A stretch of 34,381 nt of DNA from the NCBI GenBank assembly GCA_021816745.1, contig JAKAWY010000008.1:1-34381 (forward strand). Reading direction: 5' to 3'. How positions within the stretch are numbered: the stretch's first letter is position 1; each line of letters starts with the position of its first letter. This document shows, in pieces, positions 1 to 6,795 of the stretch. The position numbers and the translations under genes are program-made. The notes under the pieces were generated by a model. It was not told the origin of the DNA and searched no databases. It was given only the letters and a program-made list of their open reading frames with translations. Source of the stretch: Thermoplasmata archaeon. Its GTDB lineage: Archaea; Thermoplasmatota; Thermoplasmata; Thermoplasmatales; Thermoplasmataceae.

Positions 1-919
1 TTATGTCTGATTCCTGAACTGCTTCCAGCAGCGCTTCTGCGTCTCCCATTCCCAAAAGCCTTGAAAGGAACTTCTTGGGGTTGAAAATCTCAAAGTCATC
101 CAAATGCTCCCCTGTTCCCAGCATATATACTGGAGAGCCTGTTTCGGCCACAGCACTGAGTGCACCTCCGGCCTTTCCTGTACCGTCCATCTTTGAAATT
201 ATGGTACCCGTGATCCCTGCAGCATCCATGAGTGCCCTTGCCTGGGGACCGGCCTGTTGGCCAATAGTTGCATCAATCACCAGCAGAACCTCATCCGGTT
301 CCACTTCCTTCTTCAATTCCTTAATTTCCTTAAGGAGTTCATCATCCAGGGAATCCCTGCCTGCAGTATCAACAATTACCACCTGCACATCCTTCATTTC
401 CTGCATGGATGCCCTGTAGATCTTCAGTGGATTCTTTTCACCCTTTATTCCAAAGAATTTGGCACCGCACTGATCAGACAATGTCTTGAGCTGCTCATAT
501 GCTGCCGGCCTGTGAACATCGCATGCCACAAAACCTGTGGTCATGCCTTTCTTTGTGAAAAACCTGGCAAGTTTTCCTGCAGTGGTGGTTTTTCCATTTG
601 CGTACAAACCCACCAGCATTATTTTCTGTTTCTGGACCTTGAGTTGCGAACCCAGCCCCAGTAAATGTAGAAGTTCTTCGTAAACAATCCTTAAAATGTA
701 ATCCTGTGGTGGCATGCCTGCAGGAGGTTTTTCATTCTCTGATCTCTCCTGGATCCTCCTGGTAAGTTCCAATGTAAGTTTTACATTGACATCTGCTTTA
801 AGCAGGGCTCTCTGTATCTCCTTTATCATCTCCCTTATGGTTTCGCTGTCTATATGACCTGAATTTGAAATTTTCCTGAACACTTCTCTCAGGGAGGCAG
901 ATAATCCGTCTATTGCCAT
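1..919 (-). CDS. srp54: Signal recognition particle GTPase SRP54 (partial, C-terminus outside window)
   Basis: This is the protein subunit of archaeal SRP. It binds signal peptides and SRP RNA and delivers ribosomes to FtsY at the membrane. About 306 residues are present, starting at the ATG at 919-917: the N-terminal helical bundle and the whole G domain. The P-loop GLYANGKTT is at about 104-112, DTAGR at about 184-188 and the SKMDG base-specificity motif near 243-247. The frame runs open through position 1, so the methionine-rich M domain lies outside the window (the family is about 450 residues long). The P-loop departs from the usual GxQGxGKT by reading Y-A-N before GKT, while the key GK(T/S) is kept. 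It lies 9 nt downstream of tfs on the same strand, so the two are probably cotranscribed. Identification is firm. Confidence 0.96.
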   Translation of the reverse strand, partial: MAIDGLSASLREVFRKISNSGHIDSETIREMIKEIQRALLKADVNVKLTLELTRRIQERSENEKPPAGMPPQDYILRIVYEELLHLLGLGSQLKVQKQKIMLVGLYANGKTTTAGKLARFFTKKGMTTGFVACDVHRPAAYEQLKTLSDQCGAKFFGIKGEKNPLKIYRASMQEMKDVQVVIVDTAGRDSLDDELLKEIKELKKEVEPDEVLLVIDATIGQQAGPQARALMDAAGITGTIISKMDGTGKAGGALSAVAETGSPVYMLGTGEHLDDFEIFNPKKFLSRLLGMGDAEALLEAVQESDI

Positions 920-928
920 TTTACACCT

Positions 929-1234
929 TCAATATTCTCTCCACCTGTGGCCACACTGCTGGCAGGTGTATATGGCCGTTTCAGGTTCATCAGCAGCCCT
1001 GGTCTGCTTCAGTACATAATATGCACCCTTATGGCTGCATTTTGGGCAGACCGCTTCAGAATCCAGTGGTTCAACCCTGGTTCCTTCCCTGATCACAACC
1101 ATTTCCTTGCCGGTACTCTTGGAGGTTATCTTGTTTTCAGCATCCTTTTCAGGTTTCATCTCATGACCGCACACGTTGCATACGTATTTCCCGTTGGTGG
1201 GTATTATGAGTGATCCACATGATGAGCAGAACAT
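929..1234 (-). CDS. tfs: Transcription elongation factor TFS (TFIIS-like)
   Basis: A 101-residue, two-zinc-ribbon protein that stimulates RNA polymerase to cleave backtracked transcripts. The N-terminal ribbon has C3-x2-C6 and C19-x2-C22. The C-terminal ribbon has C63-x2-C66 and C91-x2-C94, with the acidic hairpin D82-E83 inside an RAADEPET motif, the residues that reach the polymerase active site in TFIIS/TFS. Length and both ribbons are complete, which argues for TFS rather than a short RpoM subunit. A TATA-like stretch at 1251-1260 lies just upstream on the minus strand, consistent with a short or absent leader. The gene is followed after 9 nt by srp54. Confidence 0.95.
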   Translation of the reverse strand: MFCSSCGSLIIPTNGKYVCNVCGHEMKPEKDAENKITSKSTGKEMVVIREGTRVEPLDSEAVCPKCSHKGAYYVLKQTRAADEPETAIYTCQQCGHRWREY

Positions 1235-1250
1235 GATCTCATATTTTGTC

Positions 1251-1260
1251 CTTATATTTG
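1251..1260 (-). promoter_or_regulatory. TATA-like box upstream of tfs-srp54
   Basis: Read on the minus strand this is CAAATATAAG, centred about 21 nt upstream of the tfs ATG. Such spacing fits a leaderless or nearly leaderless archaeal transcript. Assignment is by position and composition only. Confidence 0.45.
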
Positions 1261-1302
1261 TTTTTTCGTGATCGACTTCAATGATTCACAGCTAATCAAA
1301 AT

Positions 1303-2196
1303 TCATTGTGCCTGTTTCACACTTTGCCAGGTGGGCAATTTCCTGCCTATGGAGAAGAGTATTCCCAAAAAGATCAGTGCCATTCCACCGGCCTGTATCA
1401 GGGTAAGGGTTGTGCCCAGGATGAAATAGCTCAGGATGACAGATATGGCTGGCACAACGAAAAGCAGGGATGAAACTTTTCCTATCTCATGCTTCCTGAA
1501 CAGGATAAGGTATGCATAATATGCAATGGCTGTTCCCGGAATTCCTGTAAGGAATCCTGCAATGAGGAGCATGGTGCCCGGATTGTAAATCTGGGATGGA
1601 ACCCCGAAGAAAAACGAGATAAGAAGCATGGGTGGCACAGCTACAAGGAACTGGTAAAAGTTGGCAGAAACACTATCCTCCCTGGTCATGTATTTCTTAA
1701 AATACACTGTTCCCGTTGCCCATGAGAGTGAACTTAAGAAGGAAAGGGCCACACCGTAAAGTGAAGCTTCAGTGATGCTGGAATAAAAGATGATGATCAT
1801 TCCTGCAAAACCCATGGCAATACCCGCTATGGTTCCGCCATTGAATTTCTCCTTGAGGAATACAATTGAAAGCAGGGTGGCGGAAATTGGATATGAATAT
1901 ATCACAATCACACTCAGAGAAGATGAAATGAACAGTTCAGAGTAAAACCACAGGTTCATGAAGATCAACACGTTGAATATGGAAAGGATGGCCATTCTTC
2001 CAAAGGAGGCTAGGCTTTTCGGCAGGGAGATCCTCCTGTTGAAAATCACAAGTATGCCTATCATTGCGAAGAATACCCTGAAGAACAGGAGATCAAAATT
2101 GTTTCCATATTTCAGTCCTATGGATGAGACAGGGTAATTGGAGGCCCAGAATGTGGACATTAAAACGAATAGAATTACGTCCTCCCTGTCTGTCAT
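1303..2196 (-). CDS. EamA/DMT-family permease
   Basis: A 297-residue, strongly hydrophobic protein with about ten predicted membrane helices in two five-helix halves, the layout of the drug/metabolite transporter (EamA) superfamily. The N-terminus (about residues 8-30, with FWASNYPVSSIGLKYG) matches the first helix and following loop of that family, and a second repeat begins near residue 145 (SSLSWATGTVYFKKY). Substrates of these permeases (amino acids, nucleotide precursors, toxic compounds) cannot be told from sequence. It starts at ATG 2196 and is monocistronic: the upstream gene is divergent and tfs begins after a gap of about 70 nt. Confidence 0.88.
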   Translation of the reverse strand: MTDREDVILFVLMSTFWASNYPVSSIGLKYGNNFDLLFFRVFFAMIGILVIFNRRISLPKSLASFGRMAILSIFNVLIFMNLWFYSELFISSSLSVIVIYSYPISATLLSIVFLKEKFNGGTIAGIAMGFAGMIIIFYSSITEASLYGVALSFLSSLSWATGTVYFKKYMTREDSVSANFYQFLVAVPPMLLISFFFGVPSQIYNPGTMLLIAGFLTGIPGTAIAYYAYLILFRKHEIGKVSSLLFVVPAISVILSYFILGTTLTLIQAGGMALIFLGILFSIGRKLPTWQSVKQAQ

Positions 2197-2360
2197 GAAG
2201 TGTCATAATTCTTTGTTATTTAACAACTTTGAGCAAAAAATATCCTTTCAAAGGGAAGTTGTTTCATTCTGATAAATTGTTTCTGATATGGCAAATCAAC
2301 TTTGCCTGTTTCTGGTTATTTTTCCACAAAAACTTATACGCAGGGCTTTCATAAACGATC

Positions 2361-3791
2361 ATGGCAGTGGAGGGGTACCTTTTCAGGAACAGGTCACAGA
2401 TTATAGAATTCTTCCAGGAAAAGGGCATGCTCATTGATCCAAAGGCACTGGAAATGATCATGGAAAAGTCCCTGGGAACCCTTATTGTCAAGTTGGTAAA
2501 CAATGAAACTTTGAGCCAGGGATATGTAAAAGAGGGCGATGTTCTCAAGATCATATCAAGCCAGCTGGAAACCCTTTCCACAGTGAATGAAATAGATATT
2601 TCCGGTATCAAGGCGAACAGTTCAGTGGATGACTTCAGGAAAGTATTTGTGGACAGGTACAGGAAGCTTAAAAGCATCGTAATAACCGCAGGAAAAATGA
2701 GGGGAGTCACTGACATAGCCAATGTAAAAAAGATGCCCAGCGGATTCGTGCGCACGGTGGGAATGGTCAGTGATGTTTCAATTACAAAGAATGGGCACAA
2801 AAAATTCAGGATTGAGGATCTTGATGATCATATTGATGTGATAATCACAAGCAAGAATGCACTCCACAGGGAACTGATCCTGAATGATGAGGTTCTTGGG
2901 GTTATAGGAAGCAAGCCCGAGATGAGAAACGATTCAATGAAAAGCGAGCCTGTGATCTTTGCAAACGAGATAGTGAGGCCCGATGTTCCATCCAGGATTG
3001 TGGATGATACTGGTAGGGAACCAGAATATATTGGATCCATCAGTGACATACATGTTGGTAGCAAGACCTTTCTCAGTGATTCCTTCGTGAAAATGGTGGA
3101 CTGGATAAAGTCATCGGGGGAGGATGCTGCGAGAATGAAGCACCTGATTCTAAGCGGGGATGTGGTGGATGGAATTGGTGTATACCCGGGACAGGAGAAT
3201 GATCTGGAGATATTGAATCCCTATGAGCAGTATGAACAGCTTGCTGAATATGTGAATGAGATTCCTTCAGATGTAACTGTATATATCATGCCGGGAAATC
3301 ACGACACTGTGAGGCTGGCTGAACCGCAGCCTGCCTTCAGCCAGAAGATCAGGGGAATGTTCAACTCCAACGCAAGGTTCCTTCCAAATCCATATAATCT
3401 CGCTTTGAAAGGCAAGAACATTACAGTATATCATGGAATGGCCCTGAATGATCTTGTGGAACTCATACCGGGGGGAAGTATGTCCAGCATCGGAACGGCC
3501 ATTGAACTCATGCTCAAAAGGAGGTATATGGGTTCTTCTTATGGTGGCAAAACACCAATCATACCTTCAGAGCAGGATTTTCATGTGATGGATAAGGTTC
3601 CGGACATATTCATAACAGGGCACATACACGGCCACCATCTTGGCAACTACAACGGAGTAAGATATGTGAATTCTTCCACATGGCAGTCGCAGACGGAGTT
3701 CCAGAAAATGATGAATTTTGCACCTGATCCATGCATATTGACCATGTTCGATCTTAATTCAAGGCAGGTTGTGAAAAAAGACTTCAAGTGA
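2361..3791 (+). CDS. polB: DNA polymerase II (PolD) small subunit DP1, 3'-5' exonuclease
   Basis: DP1 is the proofreading nuclease subunit of euryarchaeal polymerase D and partners the catalytic DP2 subunit, which is not in the window. The 476-residue protein has an N-terminal helical region (1 to about 70), a central OB-fold-like segment (about 125-200) and a C-terminal calcineurin-like phosphodiesterase domain. Metal-binding motifs are all present: D229-I-H231 (SDIHVGS), GD267, the G312-N313-H314-D315 box, YHGM near residue 357, and GHIHGH at about 420-425. This is therefore predicted to be an active Mre11-like nuclease. The ATG at 2361 follows directly on an AT-rich stretch without a clear Shine-Dalgarno. 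It is convergent with the small helical gene ending at 3795. Confidence 0.96.
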   Translation: MAVEGYLFRNRSQIIEFFQEKGMLIDPKALEMIMEKSLGTLIVKLVNNETLSQGYVKEGDVLKIISSQLETLSTVNEIDISGIKANSSVDDFRKVFVDRYRKLKSIVITAGKMRGVTDIANVKKMPSGFVRTVGMVSDVSITKNGHKKFRIEDLDDHIDVIITSKNALHRELILNDEVLGVIGSKPEMRNDSMKSEPVIFANEIVRPDVPSRIVDDTGREPEYIGSISDIHVGSKTFLSDSFVKMVDWIKSSGEDAARMKHLILSGDVVDGIGVYPGQENDLEILNPYEQYEQLAEYVNEIPSDVTVYIMPGNHDTVRLAEPQPAFSQKIRGMFNSNARFLPNPYNLALKGKNITVYHGMALNDLVELIPGGSMSSIGTAIELMLKRRYMGSSYGGKTPIIPSEQDFHVMDKVPDIFITGHIHGHHLGNYNGVRYVNSSTWQSQTEFQKMMNFAPDPCILTMFDLNSRQVVKKDFK

Positions 3792-3794
3792 GGA

Positions 3795-4136
3795 TCAGAG
3801 CGTTCTGAGAATTATCTCCTCAAGCTCTTTCCTGAAGGTTTCAATTATATCTTTTGTCGCCACATCCCTTACAGATTCTGGTGCACTCAGGAATCCTATC
3901 TTTGCAGTGATCTTGGCCATTTTTGCCATGGAATCGTACTGCATGATCTTTGCCTCCAGGAATCCCTCCACAATGGAGGCCAGTTCCTTCTTCAAATCAG
4001 GATTCTCGTTCAGTTTTTTCTTGATATATTCCTTGATAAGATCCTTGATAATTTCCCTGATGGATTCGAAATACATTTCCTCTGAAGGAAGACTCCTCAT
4101 GACCTCATCGAGGTATTTTCTAATATCATCAGCCAT
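3795..4136 (-). CDS. Small helical protein of unknown function
   Basis: The likely product is 113 residues, starting at the ATG at 4136-4134 (MADDIRKYLDEV). A longer reading up to 4217 exists, but its extra residues are low-complexity and contain the probable TATA-like sequence of the gene, so the shorter start is preferred. The protein is almost entirely charged amphipathic helix (runs such as IKDLIKEYIKKKLNENPDLKKEL), with no cysteines and no membrane segment. I do not recognise the family. Composition resembles the core genes around it, so it is probably a lineage-specific chromosomal gene. Confidence 0.7.
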   Translation of the reverse strand: MADDIRKYLDEVMRSLPSEEMYFESIREIIKDLIKEYIKKKLNENPDLKKELASIVEGFLEAKIMQYDSMAKMAKITAKIGFLSAPESVRDVATKDIIETFRKELEEIILRTL

Positions 4137-4433
4137 GTTATGTGAGTATGTAAGCATAAATAAAGATTCATTAACTTGTTTGTAAATGGAGGATGTTTTG
4201 TTATTATTAGTGTGCATAATTTCTTCTTTAAGATCTTATGAGCATATTGCAATAAGCGCACTTTCCTATTCCTGGCTGCACTTGGGATTAAAGATACTTG
4301 ACAATAAATTAGAGATAAACTACTTGGAATAAGCATGGAATCATTATGAATGACTTTGATTTGTTTCTAGTGAACAAGATCATAAATACATGAAAATTCT
4401 TGAATTATTATATCTACAGTAGTTTTGCATGTA
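4137..4433. other. Intergenic region, no gene seen
   Basis: An AT-rich gap between the minus-strand helical protein gene and the promoter of the rpl41e/tRNA-Trp unit. I see no credible open reading frame on either strand. Its left end holds the TATA-like sequence (about 4149-4163, minus strand) for the gene ending at 3795. Confidence 0.5.
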
Positions 4434-4447
4434 AATATTTATAATAT
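4434..4447 (+). promoter_or_regulatory. TATA box for rpl41e/tRNA-Trp unit
   Basis: AT-only run around TATTTATAATAT, the clearest TATA-like element in this part of the window. A start site about 25 nt downstream falls near 4466, leaving a leader of roughly 97 nt before rpl41e. Confidence 0.6.
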
Positions 4448-4464
4448 GTATTGGTATTCAGCCA

Positions 4465-4562
4465 ACGTTGGTCGAGCATAAGCTCCCATATGAGCATATA
4501 TCCGCAAGATTCAGGCAACTAAATCTATGGATCTGCAGGTTGCTCAAGCTTGAGGTGAAATA
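4465..4562 (+). promoter_or_regulatory. Possible structured leader of rpl41e/tRNA-Trp transcript
   Basis: About 97 nt between the predicted start site and the rpl41e start codon, noticeably GC-richer than the sequence upstream. It contains several self-complementary segments: CCAACGTTGG (4467-4476), GCTC..GAGC around 4487-4500, GCAAC (4516-4520) with GTTGC (4539-4543), and the palindrome CTCAAGCTTGAG (4544-4555), which overlaps the Shine-Dalgarno GAGGTGA at 4552-4558. This could control translation of rpl41e or 5' processing of the tRNA. No known riboswitch class is recognised. Confidence 0.4.
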
Positions 4563-4670
4563 TTGAAGAGAAGTTCTAGGGACTGGAAAAAACGCGGTAA
4601 CATGCGATGGAAGTGGAGAAAGAAGAGAATAAGAAGACTAAAGAGACAGAGAAAGGCCAACAAGAATTAG
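4563..4670 (+). CDS. rpl41e: Ribosomal protein L41e
   Basis: A 35-residue, extremely basic peptide of the large ribosomal subunit, far too short for routine gene callers. Residues 14-31 ([18 protein letters not shown]) are the L41e signature. I use the TTG start at 4563 rather than the internal ATG at 4602 because it sits 4 nt behind a good Shine-Dalgarno (GAGGTGA, 4552-4558) and because the extra N-terminal residues ([13 protein letters not shown]) match the longer archaeal form of L41e, which begins MKRRPRKWKKKG in Thermococcales. The TAG stop shares its final G with the first nucleotide of tRNA-Trp. Confidence 0.9.
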   Translation: MKRSSRDWKKRGNMRWKWRKKRIRRLKRQRKANKN

Positions 4671-4707
4671 GGAGCATGGGGTAATCAGGCATCCTAATGG
4701 GCTCCAG

Positions 4708-4774
4708 TCAGGTTTTGATTAGAACTGGGTCATCTGATTCGTGATGATTGACTGGAACTATGAACCGGGAAGAG
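4708..4774 (+). ncRNA. tRNA-Trp intron acting as box C/D 2'-O-methylation guide
   Basis: The intron contains a perfect C box GTGATGA (4741-4747), a perfect D box CTGA (4734-4737), a weaker C' TTGATTA (4715-4721) and a weaker D' ATGA (4760-4763). The guide 4749-4756 pairs over 8 nt with pre-tRNA TCCAGTCA (33 into the intron); the fifth nucleotide upstream of D' (G4755) faces C34. The guide 4727-4731 pairs with GACCC; the fifth nucleotide upstream of D (G4729) faces C39. Both obey the N+5 rule, predicting Cm34 and Cm39. This parallels the euryarchaeal tRNA-Trp intron known in Haloferax, which guides Cm34 and Um39. The C/D order is permuted, as expected for an RNA that works as a circular or excised intron. 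Confidence 0.85.
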
Positions 4775-4792
4775 ACCCGCAGATCTGGGTTC

Positions 4793-4809
4793 AAATCCCA
4801 GTGCTCCCA
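4793..4809. repeat. attL-like core: 3' end of tRNA-Trp
   Basis: Seventeen nucleotides (AAATCCCAGTGCTCCCA) of the T arm and acceptor stem are repeated identically and in the same orientation at 6796-6812. Duplication of a tRNA 3' end flanking a tyrosine recombinase is the hallmark of site-specific integration. Confidence 0.85.
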
Positions 4810-4816
4810 TTTTTTT
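4810..4816 (+). terminator. T-tract terminator after tRNA-Trp
   Basis: Seven consecutive T directly follow the discriminator base, the usual archaeal poly-T termination signal for a stable RNA unit. Confidence 0.6.
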
Positions 4817-4856
4817 AAATCCCTTTTCACCACGATCAATTCTTCCATTTTTCCCT

Positions 4857-5495
4857 TCATATTGCTGCCTCCGCTTCTAATAGAAAAAATCCGGGGATTT
4901 GCACCCTCCTGTACATTTTGTACACCTCGTCCTGCACGTCTTCCGTACGTATGTGGGTGTAAATCACCGTGGACGATATGTCCTTGTGCCCAAGATAGAC
5001 CTGTACCTTCCTTAAGTCCAGTCCGCCTTTAAGCAGGTTTGTGGCGCAGAAATGCCTGAGCGCATGTGGATGGAGTTCAGGCACACCCGATCTTCTTCCG
5101 CACTCCTTGATCTCCTGTGATATAAGTCCTGGTGTGGTTCTGACCTTGTCCCCGGTAAGAAATGCATGGCTGTCTGAACTTATCCTGTACTTCGCTATGT
5201 ATTCCCTGATGGCGTTCATGGTAAGGTCGGAGAATGCAACGTTCCTGTTTGCCTCATTCTTCGAGGAGCGCACAAACATGCCATGGGATGAAATATCCAC
5301 CAGATTGGCCCTTGCAAGCTCTGAAACACGCAATCCCCCCTCTGCAAGCACCCTAACCTCCACGTATATCCTGGACCACTTCCTCACATGGGCCTCCTGC
5401 TTTTTCCAGTCCCTGATTTTCCTGTCCCTTTCCGCATCAGAGGTCTTGATTATGGATGCGAACTGCTCTGCAGGGATCTTTTGGATCGTACTGCC
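4857..5495 (-). pseudogene. Tyrosine recombinase A, N-terminally truncated
   Basis: Phage/XerA-type integrase catalytic domain. The open frame on the minus strand runs from the codon after a stop at 5498-5496 down to 4857. Recognisable similarity begins at about 5483 ([11 protein letters not shown], the linker into the catalytic domain), and there is no proper start codon above the GTG at 5387. Catalytic residues are all visible: R in GGLRVSEL, a beta-hairpin K in SSKNEANR, H-x-x-R in HALRH, GH in YLGHKD, and the nucleophile Y in VIYTHI. The N-terminal core-binding domain is missing, cut at the junction with recombinase B. The 3' end lies about 50 nt from the tRNA att core, the usual place for the integrase of a tRNA-targeting element. 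Confidence 0.85.
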
Positions 5496-5942
5496 CTAAT
5501 CCTCGGGTTCAACTCAGGGATGAGGGTATCAGAGATAACTCATATTGATGTCGGCATGATAGATTTTGAGAATGAGAGAATAAAGATCTGGGATGAAAAG
5601 AAGGATCGATACCGTGTTGTTTACCCGGGTAAAGTGGCCATGTCTATGATCTCGCTTTACATGAAAGAGAAAAACATCAAGGGGCCCAGGCTATTTGACT
5701 TAAACGAGAAAACACTTGAAAGGCATTTTCAGAAATTAACCTCCTCTGCTTTGAATGATAAACGTTCCTGGCATACAGTGAGGCATACGTACATCACAAT
5801 ATGCAGCCGCAGGCGTATAGACCATAAGATCATTATGGAAAATACAGGCGATTCACTTCAAACCATCATGCGTGTCTATAATAACCCGAGTCCAGAAGAT
5901 ATGAGGATTAATGCCTTGGACATCGGAAGAGAACTTAACTAA
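5484..5942 (+). pseudogene. Tyrosine recombinase B, N-terminally truncated
   Basis: Catalytic half of a second, different tyrosine recombinase on the opposite strand. Similarity starts abruptly at about 5484 ([18 protein letters not shown]) and runs to the stop at 5942. Visible motifs are R in SGMRVSE, H-x-x-R in WHTVRHTY, and a candidate nucleophile Y in RVYNNPS. The usual GH/GW box is replaced by TGDS, so activity is doubtful even apart from the truncation. The open frame extends back to 5388, but those codons are the antisense of recombinase A and carry no integrase similarity. No start codon belongs to it, so it is a remnant. Confidence 0.8.
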
Positions 5943-6027
5943 TTCCTTTTCTCAAGGGTTTATCAATAATTGATACTGCAGTAACAAAAAATATTATGGA
6001 TTTTCGTTTCATAAAAAATGTTTATAT

Positions 6028-6135
6028 TTAGATCCAGAGTGAAAGGGCCCAAATTAAAAGTGCAAGAGACAGACCAAGGCCTATGAAACCAGCGGCACCG
6101 GTATATGGGTTTCTTTTCTGTTCATACCTCTGCAT
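6028..6135 (-). CDS. 35-residue single-span membrane peptide
   Basis: Reads from ATG 6135 to a TAA at 6028: a basic, polar N-terminus (MQRYEQKRNPYTG) followed by one hydrophobic segment of about 20 residues ending at the C-terminus (AAGFIGLGLSLALLIWALSL). The N-in/C-out orientation is inferred from the positive N-terminus. It lies 23 nt downstream of another tiny membrane peptide on the same strand. Function unknown; tiny accessory subunits of respiratory oxidases look like this, but nothing here proves it. Confidence 0.5.
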   Translation of the reverse strand: MQRYEQKRNPYTGAAGFIGLGLSLALLIWALSLWI

Positions 6136-6158
6136 ATTAGATTATTCCTTGCATATAA

Positions 6159-6242
6159 TTAAAATTTGCCCTTTGTAGACCAATCCAGTATGTAAAGTAT
6201 TGAACCCACTACTGCTGCTATTGCAACAAGTGTCCACCACAT
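6159..6242 (-). CDS. 27-residue single-span membrane peptide
   Basis: Reads from ATG 6242 to a TAA at 6159: MWWTLVAIAAVVGSILYIL followed by a short charged tail (DWSTKGKF), i.e. one membrane helix. Its start overlaps by 25 nt the end of the second frame of the split gene at 6218-6678, so it would be translationally coupled to that gene. With the 35-residue peptide below it, it forms a small three-gene minus-strand unit. The coding assignment rests on the clean helix and tail pattern and the operon-like spacing; no family is recognised. Confidence 0.45.
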   Translation of the reverse strand: MWWTLVAIAAVVGSILYILDWSTKGKF

Positions 6243-6678
6243 TCCTGCAGCTCATGCATGTCCAGGATGAATTCCATGTCGTAGTAGAGCCTCACGCCTC
6301 CGAACTTTTTCACCAGGTATTCGGGTACAAAATATGGGAAATAGTTCATCGATGCCATCAATGGATCAGTTTCCTCTTCCTGCCCGATCATTTCCTGAAC
6401 CCCCTTTTCTCTGTGTTCTTCACGTGAAAGATCCTGTTATATTTCTCATCCATCGGGATGGATATCCTCAGCTGGATGGGATTGCTGGAAATCCTGAAAC
6501 AATCCTTTGGATGCCTGGATTCCCACCTTATGAGTTCATCGTTTGCCTGGACAAAATCGTCAAAGAACAGCCAGGAAACCTTTTCCGGAGAGACGATCTC
6601 ACCATTCATCCCATCCATGTACCTATCGAGCCTTGTCTGAGGGTCAGGGATCTGCCTTAGGTCGAAGGTTTCCATCAT
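6218..6678 (-). pseudogene. Unknown protein (about 150 residues) interrupted by a -1 frameshift
   Basis: The first frame starts at ATG 6678 or 6675 behind a strong Shine-Dalgarno (GGGAGGTT on the minus strand, 6681-6688) and reads METFDLRQIPDPQTRL... to HVKNTEKRG, then terminates at 6388. The continuing reading, one base back, is well-formed protein (VQEMIGQEEETDPLMA...YFVPEYLVKKFGGVRLYYDME...) to a stop at 6218-6220. The switch lies in the run AAAAGGGGG (minus strand; 6400-6408). One extra G would restore a single frame, so this is a recent indel, a sequencing slip, or programmed slippage. It is a soluble protein rich in aromatic and acidic residues; I do not recognise the family. Confidence 0.6.
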
Positions 6679-6795
6679 TCAACCTCCCTAATATGATCTG
6701 AAAAAGTTGTAGAATCTGAAATATTACACAGTTCGATTGCAACATGTTCTGGAAACCCTGAATTAACGAGCTGGAAAAACAAGAAACCTTTATCA

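Larger units (their letters stand above)
4670..4809 (+). tRNA. trnW: tRNA-Trp (CCA) with 67-nt intron
   Basis: The acceptor stem is 4670-4676 with 4802-4808 (7 perfect pairs) and the discriminator A is 4809. The D arm begins at G10 (4679) and keeps A14, G18G19 and A21. T33 is 4703, anticodon C34C35A36 is 4704-4706 and G37 is 4707. The intron occupies 4708-4774, and exon 2 starts with A38 at 4775. The anticodon-stem 3' strand is 4776-4780, followed by a 4-nt variable loop. The T arm is 4785-4801 with loop TTCAAAT. The intron sits at the canonical 37/38 site. The anticodon stem is imperfect (A27-C43 mismatch, T28-G42 wobble). CCA is not encoded. The 17 nt at the 3' end were used as an integration site (see the repeat at 6796). 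Confidence 0.9.

Noticed and set aside
75-664. Two plus-strand open frames over the left end of the window
   Set aside because: They are antisense to srp54, whose reading frame has all the family motifs; the plus-strand products are serine/cysteine-rich with no recognisable fold.
4670-4809. Class II tRNA (Leu or Ser) with the GGG...CCC segment at 4767-4778 as a long variable arm
   Set aside because: No anticodon stem-loop with T33 fits that reading. The 5' half matches tRNA-Trp with T33 and CCA in register, and the extra sequence is explained as an intron with C/D boxes.
5388-5483. N-terminal 32 codons of the plus-strand recombinase frame as real protein
   Set aside because: This stretch is the antisense of the recombinase A linker and catalytic start, which shows integrase similarity on the minus strand.
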